IMG/VR virus record: IMGVR_UViG_3300024062_000022
Coordinates: 1 to 37,187 of that record
Strand: one strand, 5' to 3'
From: a virus
DNA: 37,187 bases
Both the position numbers and the translations under genes were made by a program. The notes beneath the pieces were generated by a model. That model saw only the letters and a list, made by a program, of their open reading frames with translations. It was not told where the DNA came from and made no database searches. Positions 1-7,576 of the stretch are shown piece after piece. How positions within the stretch are numbered: the stretch's first letter is position 1; each line of letters opens with the position of its first letter.

Positions 1-2128
1 GTGCTTTATTTGGATTATATGCAAGTTTAATTGAATTGTTCAGAATACCTCTTTGCTGTCCAGCAGGTGAGAACCAAGGATAAGCAAAAATTGAAGTTCT
101 TACACAAAGACCAGCAACATCTGCGTTACACGGAATGTAACGGAACTTGTTATTGAATCTATCGAAGGTATACTTATAACCACTATCTAAAATGGCGTAA
201 GATGATGAAGAAATAGGAGCAAAAAACTCAACAATGTTATTGGTAATTTGTTCCGTTGTCAGATATCTTGGTACTGATGGCGCAGAAGGATCTGGGTCAG
301 AAACAACATCATATCTATGTGGAGAAATTACTGCAACACAATCTTTTCTCGATTGAGCAAGAGAGATTAGTTGATTTGCCTTTGCTTGAGACAAGTACTT
401 GGTTTCAAGTCCAGGTCCCATAATTAAGTAATCAACTTCAACTTCTTCTTTATTCTCAAATAGATTATAAGAAGTTATCAAATCTCCAAGAGTTGCTTTC
501 AGACTTCCTGACTTACCATTTTGACCAGTCAGATAATCAGTACCTCCAGTAAGTTCATAAGTGACGTTACCCATTACACTGAAAGTAGCATCTTGAACTG
601 CTAAGTTCCAGAGACCATCTGCTGCAGTGTCATTTACATTCCAATCATCATAGATTGAAGATGTTGCATCAGTTTCAAAGAATGTTTGATAAACTCTTTC
701 CGAGTTTCCATTATCCGAAGGATTGTCTCCGGCATAAACATAAGCGGAGTATTGTGCAAGATACTCTTTCCACCAAACTCTAAGTGATGGATTTACTGAA
801 GAGATTGTATCAGTTCCTTTGGAAAGGAATAAGTGCTTTTCTAGAATGTTACCTTGAACTCCAGAAATATCTCCGGTGTCATCAACTATAACAATATGAA
901 GCGCATCATGTCTTGCGTTTCTATCGTTTGCAAACAGAGTATCAGTTGGTTTTGGTGCAATTGATTTCCACAAAATTGTAGTATTGTCAAGTGCTAATGA
1001 CTGATTGTCATACCAATCAGATACATCATCAGATACTGTTGCAACTGATGTTAAAGCAACACCAACAGAACTCATAAGTTGAACAGTATCTCCATCTCTG
1101 ATGGAAGTTGCTCTGTTCTTTTCGTCATAAGAAATTTTAGTAACAGTGTCTGTAGTGGTATCTACTCTTTCGACAATCTTAACATCAATAGAGTCTTCAC
1201 TCTGTCCTGTTACAATCCCTTTAAGGAAACCGGTAAAGGATGAAGTTGTTCCTACTCCAGGAAGAACTGCATCTACTACTGAAACACTAACACCAAGACC
1301 AACTGCAGTTCCGCCAGCGCCAACTGCCTGAAGGACACTTGCACCCAGTTTAATTGTTTGATCTGCTTTATCATCAATAAAACAAACTTTTAAATTATTT
1401 GACCAAGAACCAGGATTTTTTGCTGCAAAGACGTAATTTTTACTGTCATCAGACTGGTTTGCATTATAGTCATCAAAGTTCTTAATCTTAAGTGCGGCAT
1501 TGCCCACAATAGAAGAACCTTCTTGGTTATCACTATAAACACCGTTTGTACTGAAAGTTAGGTCGTATGCCCCAGTACCTCCAAATGCAGTTCCATCGAT
1601 GATGATGACTTCATCATCTGTAAATCCTGCACCGCCATTAGTAACTGTAACTGCAACATCTGAAGTTGTGATACCAGAAACTACAACTTGGAAAGTTGCA
1701 TTCACTCCAGAACCACCATAAGTTACAGTGCCATCTCCACTAGAAATAGTATAAGTACTGGAAACAAAATCTGATGCGGTTGTTCCAATTCCTACGCCAT
1801 CAGCAGAAATAATTTCTCCACTAAGAACTCTCTTAGCATTGGCATTTACAAGGTCATCACCATCAGTTCTTATAACTTTCATCACTCCACCATAGGAGAG
1901 GAATGAAGAAGCACTCATCCAATATTCATATTGTCCGTCAAGACTATTTGGTTTTCCAAATACATCAACTAATTCTTGCTCAGTAGTAATGTTAATTGGT
2001 TCATCTACTGGACCAATTGTAAATGGTCCTGCAATAGCACCAATGTTATCAAGTACATTATCAGCCCTTCCTATAGTTAGGTCAACCTCCCTGGATAATA
2101 CTCCAGGAGATAATTGAGGAGTCGCCAT
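1..2128 (-). CDS. 18: Tail sheath protein gp18 (partial, C-terminus beyond left edge)
   Basis: This is the contractile sheath subunit that surrounds the tail tube and drives injection. The frame is open for 709 codons from the ATG at 2128 to the left edge, with no stop. The start follows a strong Shine-Dalgarno (AAAGGAGAG), and residues 1-20 begin MATPQLSPGVLSREVDLTVG, a typical sheath N-terminus. Near the edge, VRTSIFAYPWFSPAGQQRG and NNSIKLAYNP match the conserved sheath core motif (W-x-x-PAG-x-x-RG ... KLAY). Residues about 102-200 are Gly/Thr/Val-rich and contain a G-G-A-G-F segment of the kind repeated in other proteins of this window, so this looks like an inserted surface domain. T4 gp18 is 659 aa, so this protein is longer. 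It is the first gene after a late-type promoter at 2164-2171. Identity is near certain; the C-terminal end is unseen. Confidence 0.95.
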   Translation of the reverse strand, partial: MATPQLSPGVLSREVDLTIGRADNVLDNIGAIAGPFTIGPVDEPINITTEQELVDVFGKPNSLDGQYEYWMSASSFLSYGGVMKVIRTDGDDLVNANAKRVLSGEIISADGVGIGTTASDFVSSTYTISSGDGTVTYGGSGVNATFQVVVSGITTSDVAVTVTNGGAGFTDDEVIIIDGTAFGGTGAYDLTFSTNGVYSDNQEGSSIVGNAALKIKNFDDYNANQSDDSKNYVFAAKNPGSWSNNLKVCFIDDKADQTIKLGASVLQAVGAGGTAVGLGVSVSVVDAVLPGVGTTSSFTGFLKGIVTGQSEDSIDVKIVERVDTTTDTVTKISYDEKNRATSIRDGDTVQLMSSVGVALTSVATVSDDVSDWYDNQSLALDNTTILWKSIAPKPTDTLFANDRNARHDALHIVIVDDTGDISGVQGNILEKHLFLSKGTDTISSVNPSLRVWWKEYLAQYSAYVYAGDNPSDNGNSERVYQTFFETDATSSIYDDWNVNDTAADGLWNLAVQDATFSVMGNVTYELTGGTDYLTGQNGKSGSLKATLGDLITSYNLFENKEEVEVDYLIMGPGLETKYLSQAKANQLISLAQSRKDCVAVISPHRYDVVSDPDPSAPSVPRYLTTEQITNNIVEFFAPISSSSYAILDSGYKYTFDRFNNKFRYIPCNADVAGLCVRTSIFAYPWFSPAGQQRGILNNSIKLAYNPNKA

Positions 2129-2163
2129 TTTTCTCTCCTTTGTGATCTCTTATTGACTAAATT

Positions 2164-2171
2164 TATTTATG
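2164..2171 (-). promoter_or_regulatory. Putative T4-type late promoter for gp18
   Basis: The minus strand reads CATAAATA, 7 of 8 bases matching the T4 late consensus TATAAATA. It lies 36 bp upstream of the gp18 ATG and just downstream of the stop of the preceding small gene (2209-2211). The spacing leaves room for a start site about 10 bp downstream and the strong ribosome binding site. That the octamer is functional is inferred from T4 biology. Confidence 0.6.
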
Positions 2172-2208
2172 AAAAAGTAGTATTTCGTGAGAGGAAACTG
2201 TGCGTGAA

Positions 2209-2448
2209 CTACCAATCTGGATATTCCCAGTTAGAATTTAAAGATTTTTTCTTTGGTTTATTTTTTCTTGTCTCCATAATTCTTTTTATAGTACAACTTT
2301 TACACTCATAAGAATATGAAGATGCATTATAATTTTTTTTCTTAGTTCTATAGAAACTATCAATCAAATCTTTCGTTTCTCCACATATCCTACAAGTTCT
2401 TTCTGTCAAGTAAAGATGCTCTAGGTTAAAATGATCAGTTATGTCCAT
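2209..2448 (-). CDS. Small Cys-pair (zinc-ribbon-like) protein between gp17 and gp18
   Basis: This 79-aa protein is hypothetical. Two Cys pairs, C-R-I-C and C-K-S-C, lie about 29 residues apart and could bind one zinc ion. The C-terminal third is basic (KNKPKKK) and ends in Trp-rich NSNWEYPDW. The spacing and the aromatic/basic residues between the pairs resemble the zinc-finger leader found before HNH nuclease domains in phages, but no HNH catalytic domain follows. I chose the ATG at 2448 because it overlaps the gp17 stop as TGATG, implying translational coupling. A GTG at 2463 would add five residues. Function is unknown; nucleic-acid binding is a reasonable guess. Confidence 0.75.
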   Translation of the reverse strand: MDITDHFNLEHLYLTERTCRICGETKDLIDSFYRTKKKNYNASSYSYECKSCTIKRIMETRKNKPKKKSLNSNWEYPDW

Positions 2449-4091
2449 CACCGATATTCCCACATGTGTGACATATCTCCATACTCATCAGTGAACCATC
2501 TATCTCCATTGTTATCCACAAAACTAGTTTCACTTAATCCATCATCCATAAAACCAAATGGTGCCATGTCTTGTTCAATTTGGTTTTTTTGATCTTCGTA
2601 TAATCTCTTACGAACATCCTGATCAGTAAGTTCTTTAAAGTAATCCTGCGAGACTAACCAAGCGTAAATGACTAAGCACATTGCTAAGTCATCATTGCAC
2701 CCTTCTTCTGCTTCAAAGGAATTGTGTTTTTGAATAAATGTAGTAAGTTCTGAAATAATCTCATAGTCATTAAAGATAAGTTTATCTTCTTCAATTATCG
2801 TCTTGAGATTAAGAGATCCAACTTTCTTAACTGTTTTGGACATCTTGACACCAAGTTGAGTTTTCTTTCCAGAAAAACCTTGACCTACAATTTGACCTGC
2901 TCTACCTCTCATGGAACACATAAGAAGATTTTGGTATTCTAAGTCGTATTGAAGAATTGATGCTACTTGATCACCAATGTCATTGACTTCGCATAGAATA
3001 AATGCACTATTATAACTTTTTGCTACCTCATAAATGATGTTTGGAAACAACATCGGTTTTATTTCATTATTTCTATATTTTGCAACTACTCTGTGTGGAA
3101 ATTCTGTGATGTCTACAACAACAAAAGCAGAATAATCTTCACTAACTCCCCTTGCTACATCAACAGTCATTGCATAATCATGGTTTTGTTTTGAATCCTC
3201 ATAAACATCTAACCCAGCATTACGTTTAATTGGATTATCGTAAATAAGACTCCTAAGTTTTGATGGTGCAATCAGAGTATCGACAGAACCTAAGAACTCA
3301 CACTCAAATTCAACTTTAAACTGGGATTCTGAAGTATTTGCAATCGTGGTCTCTTTCCACTTTGCATCTCTACCTGGAACTTCTGACCAATGAACATCAG
3401 TTGGAATGTATTCATTCTTTCCTTTTTCTGCATCATGCCAATACCTATAAAAATGGTTCATCCCGTGAGGGGTAGAAACCATGATTACTTTGGTGCTTTT
3501 ACCAGAAGTAATAGTAGGATAAACAGAGGCAAAGAACGAGTCAGCAATGTGATTTGGGACGAACGCGAATTCGTCGAGAAAGAGGATGTTAAATGACATA
3601 CCTCGAACAGCACTTGCAGACGTAGAAGCTGCCAATATCTTACTGCCATTTTCTAATTCAATAGAACCTTTATTCCATGATATAATACCTTGCTGCATCC
3701 ACTTTGGTAAATTTTCATAAGCAGTTGCAAGTCTCTGTAACAATTCTCTTGCAGTTGCTGCTTTGTTTGCCAGAATACCGATGTTTACACTATCATTAAA
3801 AATAAGATAATGAAGTAAGTAAGATATAACAGTAGTACTTTTTCCCGTTTGACGGGGCATTTTGCAAATATTAAATCTGTTCTCATGAAACCTATTAATG
3901 AGTTTCTCTTGAAAATCATAAGGATGGAACTGTGTCAATCCTTCATCTAGAGAAACAATCTTAATATAATTGTCCGCAAAATAAACAGGGTTTTTTTTAC
4001 ATTCTAGAAATTCCTCAATTTGCTCCTGAGTAAACTCAATCGCAGTATTTGCTTTTTTTAATAATGGATTACCAAGATATACGTCACTCAT
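2448..4091 (-). CDS. 17: Terminase large subunit gp17
   Basis: This is the ATPase-nuclease motor that packages DNA into the prohead and cuts concatemers. Counting from the ATG at 4091 (547 aa; T4 has 610), the Walker A motif RQTGKST lies at residues 80-86. Walker B ILFLDEF ends with D173 and E174, and the coupling motif MVSTP is near 204-208. The RNase-H-like nuclease residues are D311 (in VDVARG), E368 (in LCEVND) and D468 (in CNDDLAM). The first two are 57 residues apart, as I recall for the T4 pair. A TTG at 4097 in the same frame would add two residues, but the ATG has better spacing from TAGGTAA. The gene starts 6 bp after the 442-aa protein and is coupled to the downstream small gene by TGATG. 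All key residues are present, so the enzyme appears intact. Confidence 0.97.
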   Translation of the reverse strand: MSDVYLGNPLLKKANTAIEFTQEQIEEFLECKKNPVYFADNYIKIVSLDEGLTQFHPYDFQEKLINRFHENRFNICKMPRQTGKSTTVISYLLHYLIFNDSVNIGILANKAATARELLQRLATAYENLPKWMQQGIISWNKGSIELENGSKILAASTSASAVRGMSFNILFLDEFAFVPNHIADSFFASVYPTITSGKSTKVIMVSTPHGMNHFYRYWHDAEKGKNEYIPTDVHWSEVPGRDAKWKETTIANTSESQFKVEFECEFLGSVDTLIAPSKLRSLIYDNPIKRNAGLDVYEDSKQNHDYAMTVDVARGVSEDYSAFVVVDITEFPHRVVAKYRNNEIKPMLFPNIIYEVAKSYNSAFILCEVNDIGDQVASILQYDLEYQNLLMCSMRGRAGQIVGQGFSGKKTQLGVKMSKTVKKVGSLNLKTIIEEDKLIFNDYEIISELTTFIQKHNSFEAEEGCNDDLAMCLVIYAWLVSQDYFKELTDQDVRKRLYEDQKNQIEQDMAPFGFMDDGLSETSFVDNNGDRWFTDEYGDMSHMWEYR

Positions 4092-4097
4092 AATCAA

Positions 4098-5426
4098 TTA
4101 CCTACTAATTTCTTCCCAGTCCATAGAAGCGTGAACATCTTTATCATCTTTATCACAAGTAGCAACAATAGATAATTCTAATGGAGTTCCAGTTAATCCA
4201 TTTCTTTCTAATTGAAATTTGAATAATGCTTCTTTAAGAATATCTATTGATCCAATATTATTTTTACTACTATCTATATAACCACTTGCTAAAATTCTTC
4301 CGCCCGTGATACTTGCTGGAGTTATATTATATTCTACTGAACTATCTGTGCCAGCACTTACCCATGTTCCACCAGTAGTAGATCCGCTTGCTATTACTTG
4401 CCAATTATATGTGCTATCTCCCAATCCCAATATTGATAATGCTGTTAAAATTACTACAGCATCTAAACGAGTTGTTTTTAACTTTAATGAAATTAGTGGA
4501 TAGTATATTCCTTTGTCAGCTAAATTCCTTGGAGATAGAATTGGTGTTCCAACTGCTTGTTGTAATCCACGAAGCTCATAACCACCTTCAGAAATGACTG
4601 TGGAACAAACCTGCTTTAAAGTGCCGCCAGCAGTAACACCAGTATTTTTAATCTCGTATCGTAAAGGTAATGAAGCAGTTGTGATATAAGTAGATGAAAT
4701 TCTATTTGCGTGGTGGAATGTGTGACAAATAATAAATTGACCATCAATAATAAATCCCATTCTTACAGATCCAAGACCTAACCACTCAATATCCATCCAA
4801 AGAATTTGTGCTTTATCTTTTGATAGTGTAAGACCAGATGGACCAGTTCCATCTAGTTTATCTCCATTCCATCCAGTATCGCCAGCACCATAAACACCAC
4901 CAGTTTGACTAATGAGAGTTTCTGTTACTGATCCAGTAACTAAAGTTCTTTCTACGAATGCTGGAGTTAATCCATCTAGTTGATAATACATTCCATTACT
5001 AGCACCATAATATCCAATCCTCTGGCGAAGATTTGTTTGTGGTGTTGCTGGAACAAAGGTGCTCATTACAAGAAGAGATTTTCCTGGCTGATAAGAAAAT
5101 ACCTTTGTTGTTTCTCTAACTACTTCTGCGTTTGCTACAGTAGTTACTGTTAAATCAACTAATCCTTGACTAGCATTAAAACTGGTAGATCCTCCAGTTA
5201 CAGTTGCCGTGCTCCAAAGATTATTGTCGGCAAATCTGTGTGAAGAATCAAATAAAGTTAATGGACTTGATACTCTTGTTCTTCCAAAAGCATCTGGATT
5301 TACACTAACAGGAAATCTGTTAATGTTATCTACTATTCTTCCGTCCCTTGTTGCAACCCCATTAACCTCAAAGAGACTTCTTTCTTGATTTAGAAAGTCT
5401 TGTGTATTCTTATTCCACTGTGCCAT
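4098..5426 (-). CDS. Putative virion structural protein between gp16 and gp17
   Basis: This 442-aa protein is Gly/Thr/Ser-rich and beta-strand-like throughout, with no signal peptide or membrane segment. It starts MAQWNKNTQDFLNQERSLF and carries R-F-P-V-S-V-N-P-D-A-F-G-R-T-R-V-S in residues 37-53. A middle segment (about 205-260) reads W-M-D-I-E-W-L-G-L-G-S-V-R-M-G-F then I-D-G-Q-F-I-I-C-H, which looks like a jelly-roll-type sandwich. I recall similar proteins among particle proteins of marine T4-like phages, but I know no assigned function. It starts 2 bp after the 107-aa gene and lies 6 bp upstream of gp17, inside the same late unit. A capsid decoration or fibre-like adhesin is possible, but nothing in the sequence decides this. 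Confidence 0.85.
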   Translation of the reverse strand: MAQWNKNTQDFLNQERSLFEVNGVATRDGRIVDNINRFPVSVNPDAFGRTRVSSPLTLFDSSHRFADNNLWSTATVTGGSTSFNASQGLVDLTVTTVANAEVVRETTKVFSYQPGKSLLVMSTFVPATPQTNLRQRIGYYGASNGMYYQLDGLTPAFVERTLVTGSVTETLISQTGGVYGAGDTGWNGDKLDGTGPSGLTLSKDKAQILWMDIEWLGLGSVRMGFIIDGQFIICHTFHHANRISSTYITTASLPLRYEIKNTGVTAGGTLKQVCSTVISEGGYELRGLQQAVGTPILSPRNLADKGIYYPLISLKLKTTRLDAVVILTALSILGLGDSTYNWQVIASGSTTGGTWVSAGTDSSVEYNITPASITGGRILASGYIDSSKNNIGSIDILKEALFKFQLERNGLTGTPLELSIVATCDKDDKDVHASMDWEEISR

Positions 5427-5428
5427 AA

Positions 5429-5752
5429 TCAGTCAATCCATTCCAGTTTTGAAGGGTGGTATCTTTTTGCTGTTTTAATATTAAAGTTCTTTTCTTCTGC
5501 TGGATAGATGTTATGTACCATTGCACCAGGATATTCACTCTGAAGTTTTTCAGCCAATTCCTGCTTTGATGGTATTCCAGTCTTTGTTACCATCTCAATT
5601 CTATATATGCTATTTTGCCAAGTTATATCGGCAACATAACTCTCACCAACTTCCTCTTGAGATTGTTGATCTTGAGAGTTGATGTATAGGTTTCCGTTGA
5701 AGTCGCCAGAAATATTGACTGACTCTGAAATGAATTGTTTAAAGTTTTTCAT
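5429..5752 (-). CDS. 107-aa protein with capsid-targeting-like N-terminus
   Basis: The ATG at 5752 is chosen over an upstream in-frame start at 5764. It overlaps the stop of the 454-aa gene as ATGA, and it gives the N-terminus MKNFKQFISESV. That resembles the T4 capsid-targeting sequence of internal head proteins (MKTYQEFIAEA in IPI, from memory). It includes I-S-E followed by S, which fits the (L/I)-x-E cleavage rule of the gp21 prohead protease. Residues about 39-88 (W-Q-N-S-I-Y-R-I-E ... Y-P-G-A-M-V-H-N-I-Y-P) share a fold-like pattern with residues 312-360 of the upstream 454-aa protein. It may therefore be packaged inside the head. Function is otherwise unknown. Confidence 0.85.
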   Translation of the reverse strand: MKNFKQFISESVNISGDFNGNLYINSQDQQSQEEVGESYVADITWQNSIYRIEMVTKTGIPSKQELAEKLQSEYPGAMVHNIYPAEEKNFNIKTAKRYHPSKLEWID

Positions 5753-7113
5753 CGGCAATTCCAAGATCTCAAACTTTTATTGATTCTGCTATCGGGATCT
5801 CTAGCAGTCTTGGCAGAAGTTAGTTTTGCCTTCATACCTTTCATTCTTGCACAGAATGATGCTCTTCTCTTATTACCTTTCTTTTTACTAGGTGCTTTCA
5901 GGTCAGAACCAGGATTCTCTTTTTCATAAGACTTACGTCCCTTTTCATTGAGTCCACCTTCTTTATTCTTACCTGCTTTCTTAGTCCAAGCAGCACCTTC
6001 AGTTACTTGAAGTAACGGTTGTCCTGGTTCATAGTCAGAAACCATAAAGTTATAAACTCTTGCTCCTGGATAAACCTTATTAATTTCGTTCTGTACTTCT
6101 GCTTTGTTGGGTACTTTTGTATGAGGGAAGAAAATTCTAATGCTGTAGTATCTTCCTCTCCATCCAAAACTAACTGCAACAATGTTTCCCGTTTTTGCTG
6201 GAAGTCTTACTGCTTCATTAACTTTAGATACTAAAGGATCTGGATTAATAACATCAATTACTTCAATAAAAGTGTTTCCATTTGCATCTTCAATGGTAGT
6301 GTTTTCACCATAAAGTTTTGGACCCTTTGCTTTCTTTTCTGCTGCTGCTTTTTCTCCTGGATTGGAAGTGTTTCTGGCAAGATTGCCAATCTTTGCAGCA
6401 CGCTTTTCTTTATTGTGTTCTTTAGGGTCAATAGTAAATGAACCTTCTTTTACGCAACGGTTGTAAGTCTTACCGAAGAGTTTCTGAGTTCCTGTTTTCT
6501 TATAACCTTTCCAGCACTTCTTACCTTCTTCGTCAAGTTCTACGAATCCATTTGCTTCCAATGCAGCAATTTGTGCAGGACTAAACTCTTCCTTTTTAGT
6601 GCTATTACCCCAGTTATCTGCACCTTTCTTACGACACTTAACCAATGCACCAGATGCATAAGCACTTGGCCAAACTTTATAACGTGACTTTACTTTATTG
6701 TAGCAAGCATCTTTTTTGCCTTCTTCCACTGTTACTGGTTCAGCATTATTGTCCCAATAACTTGTTCCATATGCACAATCAGATCTTTTTTCTGCCTTTT
6801 TGCATTTTGGACAATAACGGAGTTCTTCTTTTCCTTCAGTTGCCACGTTTTTTGCTTTCCCTTTTCTATCTGGATTTGGATCTTCAGCATTTTTACGGCG
6901 GAATGCTGCATCCTCTTCGTCTTTATTTAGGTCTCTCTTCATTTTTGAAGAACCACACTTTGGTTTTGTGGTCTGTCCCGGTTGCTTTGCACAGGGTTTA
7001 CCTGCATACTTACCACCTAATTGAACCCAACCGGGTGTTCCATCAGAAGACTTACTCTTTCCAAACCAGTCGCGAAGAGAAGAATCTCCACTTTTATTGC
7101 CTTCACTAAGCAT
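5749..7113 (-). CDS. Lys/Cys-rich mosaic protein (DUF5872-like and DUF6321-like ends)
   Basis: This 454-aa basic protein is built from segments I recognise from phage hypothetical families. Residues about 10-95 (SSLRDWFGKS ... GTPGWVQLGGKYAGKPC ... P-N-P-D-R-K-G-K-A) look like DUF5872. Residues 136-170 (ACYNKVKSRYKVWPSAYASG ... GADNWGN) are a motif common in phage particle proteins. Residues 196-222 hold a Cys pair in a short C-W-K-G-Y segment, and 312-360 match the downstream 107-aa protein. Residues 372-454 (AAWTKKAGKNKEGGLNEKGR ... RRASFCARMKGMK) look like DUF6321. High Lys/Arg content and scattered Cys suggest nucleic-acid or metal contact. It follows gp16 after a late-type octamer at 7140-7147 and couples to the next gene by ATGA. 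There is no clear Shine-Dalgarno. The domain names are from memory; function is unknown. Confidence 0.85.
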   Translation of the reverse strand: MLSEGNKSGDSSLRDWFGKSKSSDGTPGWVQLGGKYAGKPCAKQPGQTTKPKCGSSKMKRDLNKDEEDAAFRRKNAEDPNPDRKGKAKNVATEGKEELRYCPKCKKAEKRSDCAYGTSYWDNNAEPVTVEEGKKDACYNKVKSRYKVWPSAYASGALVKCRKKGADNWGNSTKKEEFSPAQIAALEANGFVELDEEGKKCWKGYKKTGTQKLFGKTYNRCVKEGSFTIDPKEHNKEKRAAKIGNLARNTSNPGEKAAAEKKAKGPKLYGENTTIEDANGNTFIEVIDVINPDPLVSKVNEAVRLPAKTGNIVAVSFGWRGRYYSIRIFFPHTKVPNKAEVQNEINKVYPGARVYNFMVSDYEPGQPLLQVTEGAAWTKKAGKNKEGGLNEKGRKSYEKENPGSDLKAPSKKKGNKRRASFCARMKGMKAKLTSAKTARDPDSRINKSLRSWNCR

Positions 7114-7139
7114 AGGTAGTAAGTATTATCTACAATTAT

Positions 7140-7147
7140 TATTTATT
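7140..7147 (-). promoter_or_regulatory. Putative late promoter before the 454-aa gene
   Basis: The minus strand reads AATAAATA, 7 of 8 bases of the T4 late consensus, overlapping the gp16 stop codon (7146-7148) and 27 bp upstream of the next ATG. The octamer is seen; its activity is inferred. Confidence 0.5.
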
Positions 7148-7574
7148 ATTTTTCTTTATTCTGCTTTAGGAGTTTAGATAATTCTGCTGTAGAACCTACA
7201 AATAAAGCATTAGTGACATTAGTAGGTCCTTTCGATCCCTTATCTTCTTCAAGATCCTTAAGTTTCTTTTGAAGGTCTAATAGCTTATCTGTAGCATCAC
7301 CAACACTCTTAATAAGTTGCCCAGCAACTTCATACGCACGGGCAGAATCACTTTCTTGTGCAAGTTCTAAAACTCCATCAAGTGCTTCTTGACCTTTTTC
7401 GATAATTGAATAAAGATTACCTCTGGTATAGTTGTAATCTTTATCAATATCTACAACAACATCTTTAACCTTATTATCAATAACTTTTGCTTCAACTTCA
7501 ACGTTTTTTAATTCCACATGCTCATCATCCTTCGTTTTAAAAACTTCATTTAGATTGTCAAATTGATCTTTCAT
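7146..7574 (-). CDS. 16: Terminase small subunit gp16
   Basis: This is the DNA-recognition and regulatory partner of gp17. At 142 aa it is close to T4 gp16 (164 aa). It is strongly charged and helical. A central segment, residues about 46-110 (D-Y-N-Y-T-R-G-N-L-Y-S-I-I-E-K-G-Q-E-A-L ... L-D-L-Q-K-K-L-K-D-L-E), matches the coiled-coil core of T4-family small terminases. The YxxxRxNLYxLI-x(2)-GQ-x-A-L-like pattern is the best marker. The C-terminus includes NALFVGSTAELSKLLK, also typical. It begins 2 bp after the gp15 stop and sits in the T4 position after gp15. As in other marine members, two unrelated genes and the 442-aa gene separate it from gp17, whereas T4 has 16 and 17 adjacent. Confidence 0.92.
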   Translation of the reverse strand: MKDQFDNLNEVFKTKDDEHVELKNVEVEAKVIDNKVKDVVVDIDKDYNYTRGNLYSIIEKGQEALDGVLELAQESDSARAYEVAGQLIKSVGDATDKLLDLQKKLKDLEEDKGSKGPTNVTNALFVGSTAELSKLLKQNKEK

Positions 7575-7576
7575 AT

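Noticed and set aside
3390-3596. Plus-strand ORF of 68 codons opposite gp17
   Set aside because: It overlaps the catalytic centre region of a clearly intact terminase gene and has no start signal.
6645-7109. Plus-strand ORF of 154 codons opposite the Lys-rich mosaic gene
   Set aside because: Composition is Leu/His/Phe/Cys-rich as expected from the complement of a Lys/Gly-rich gene; the minus-strand frame has recognisable domains and coupling to its neighbours.
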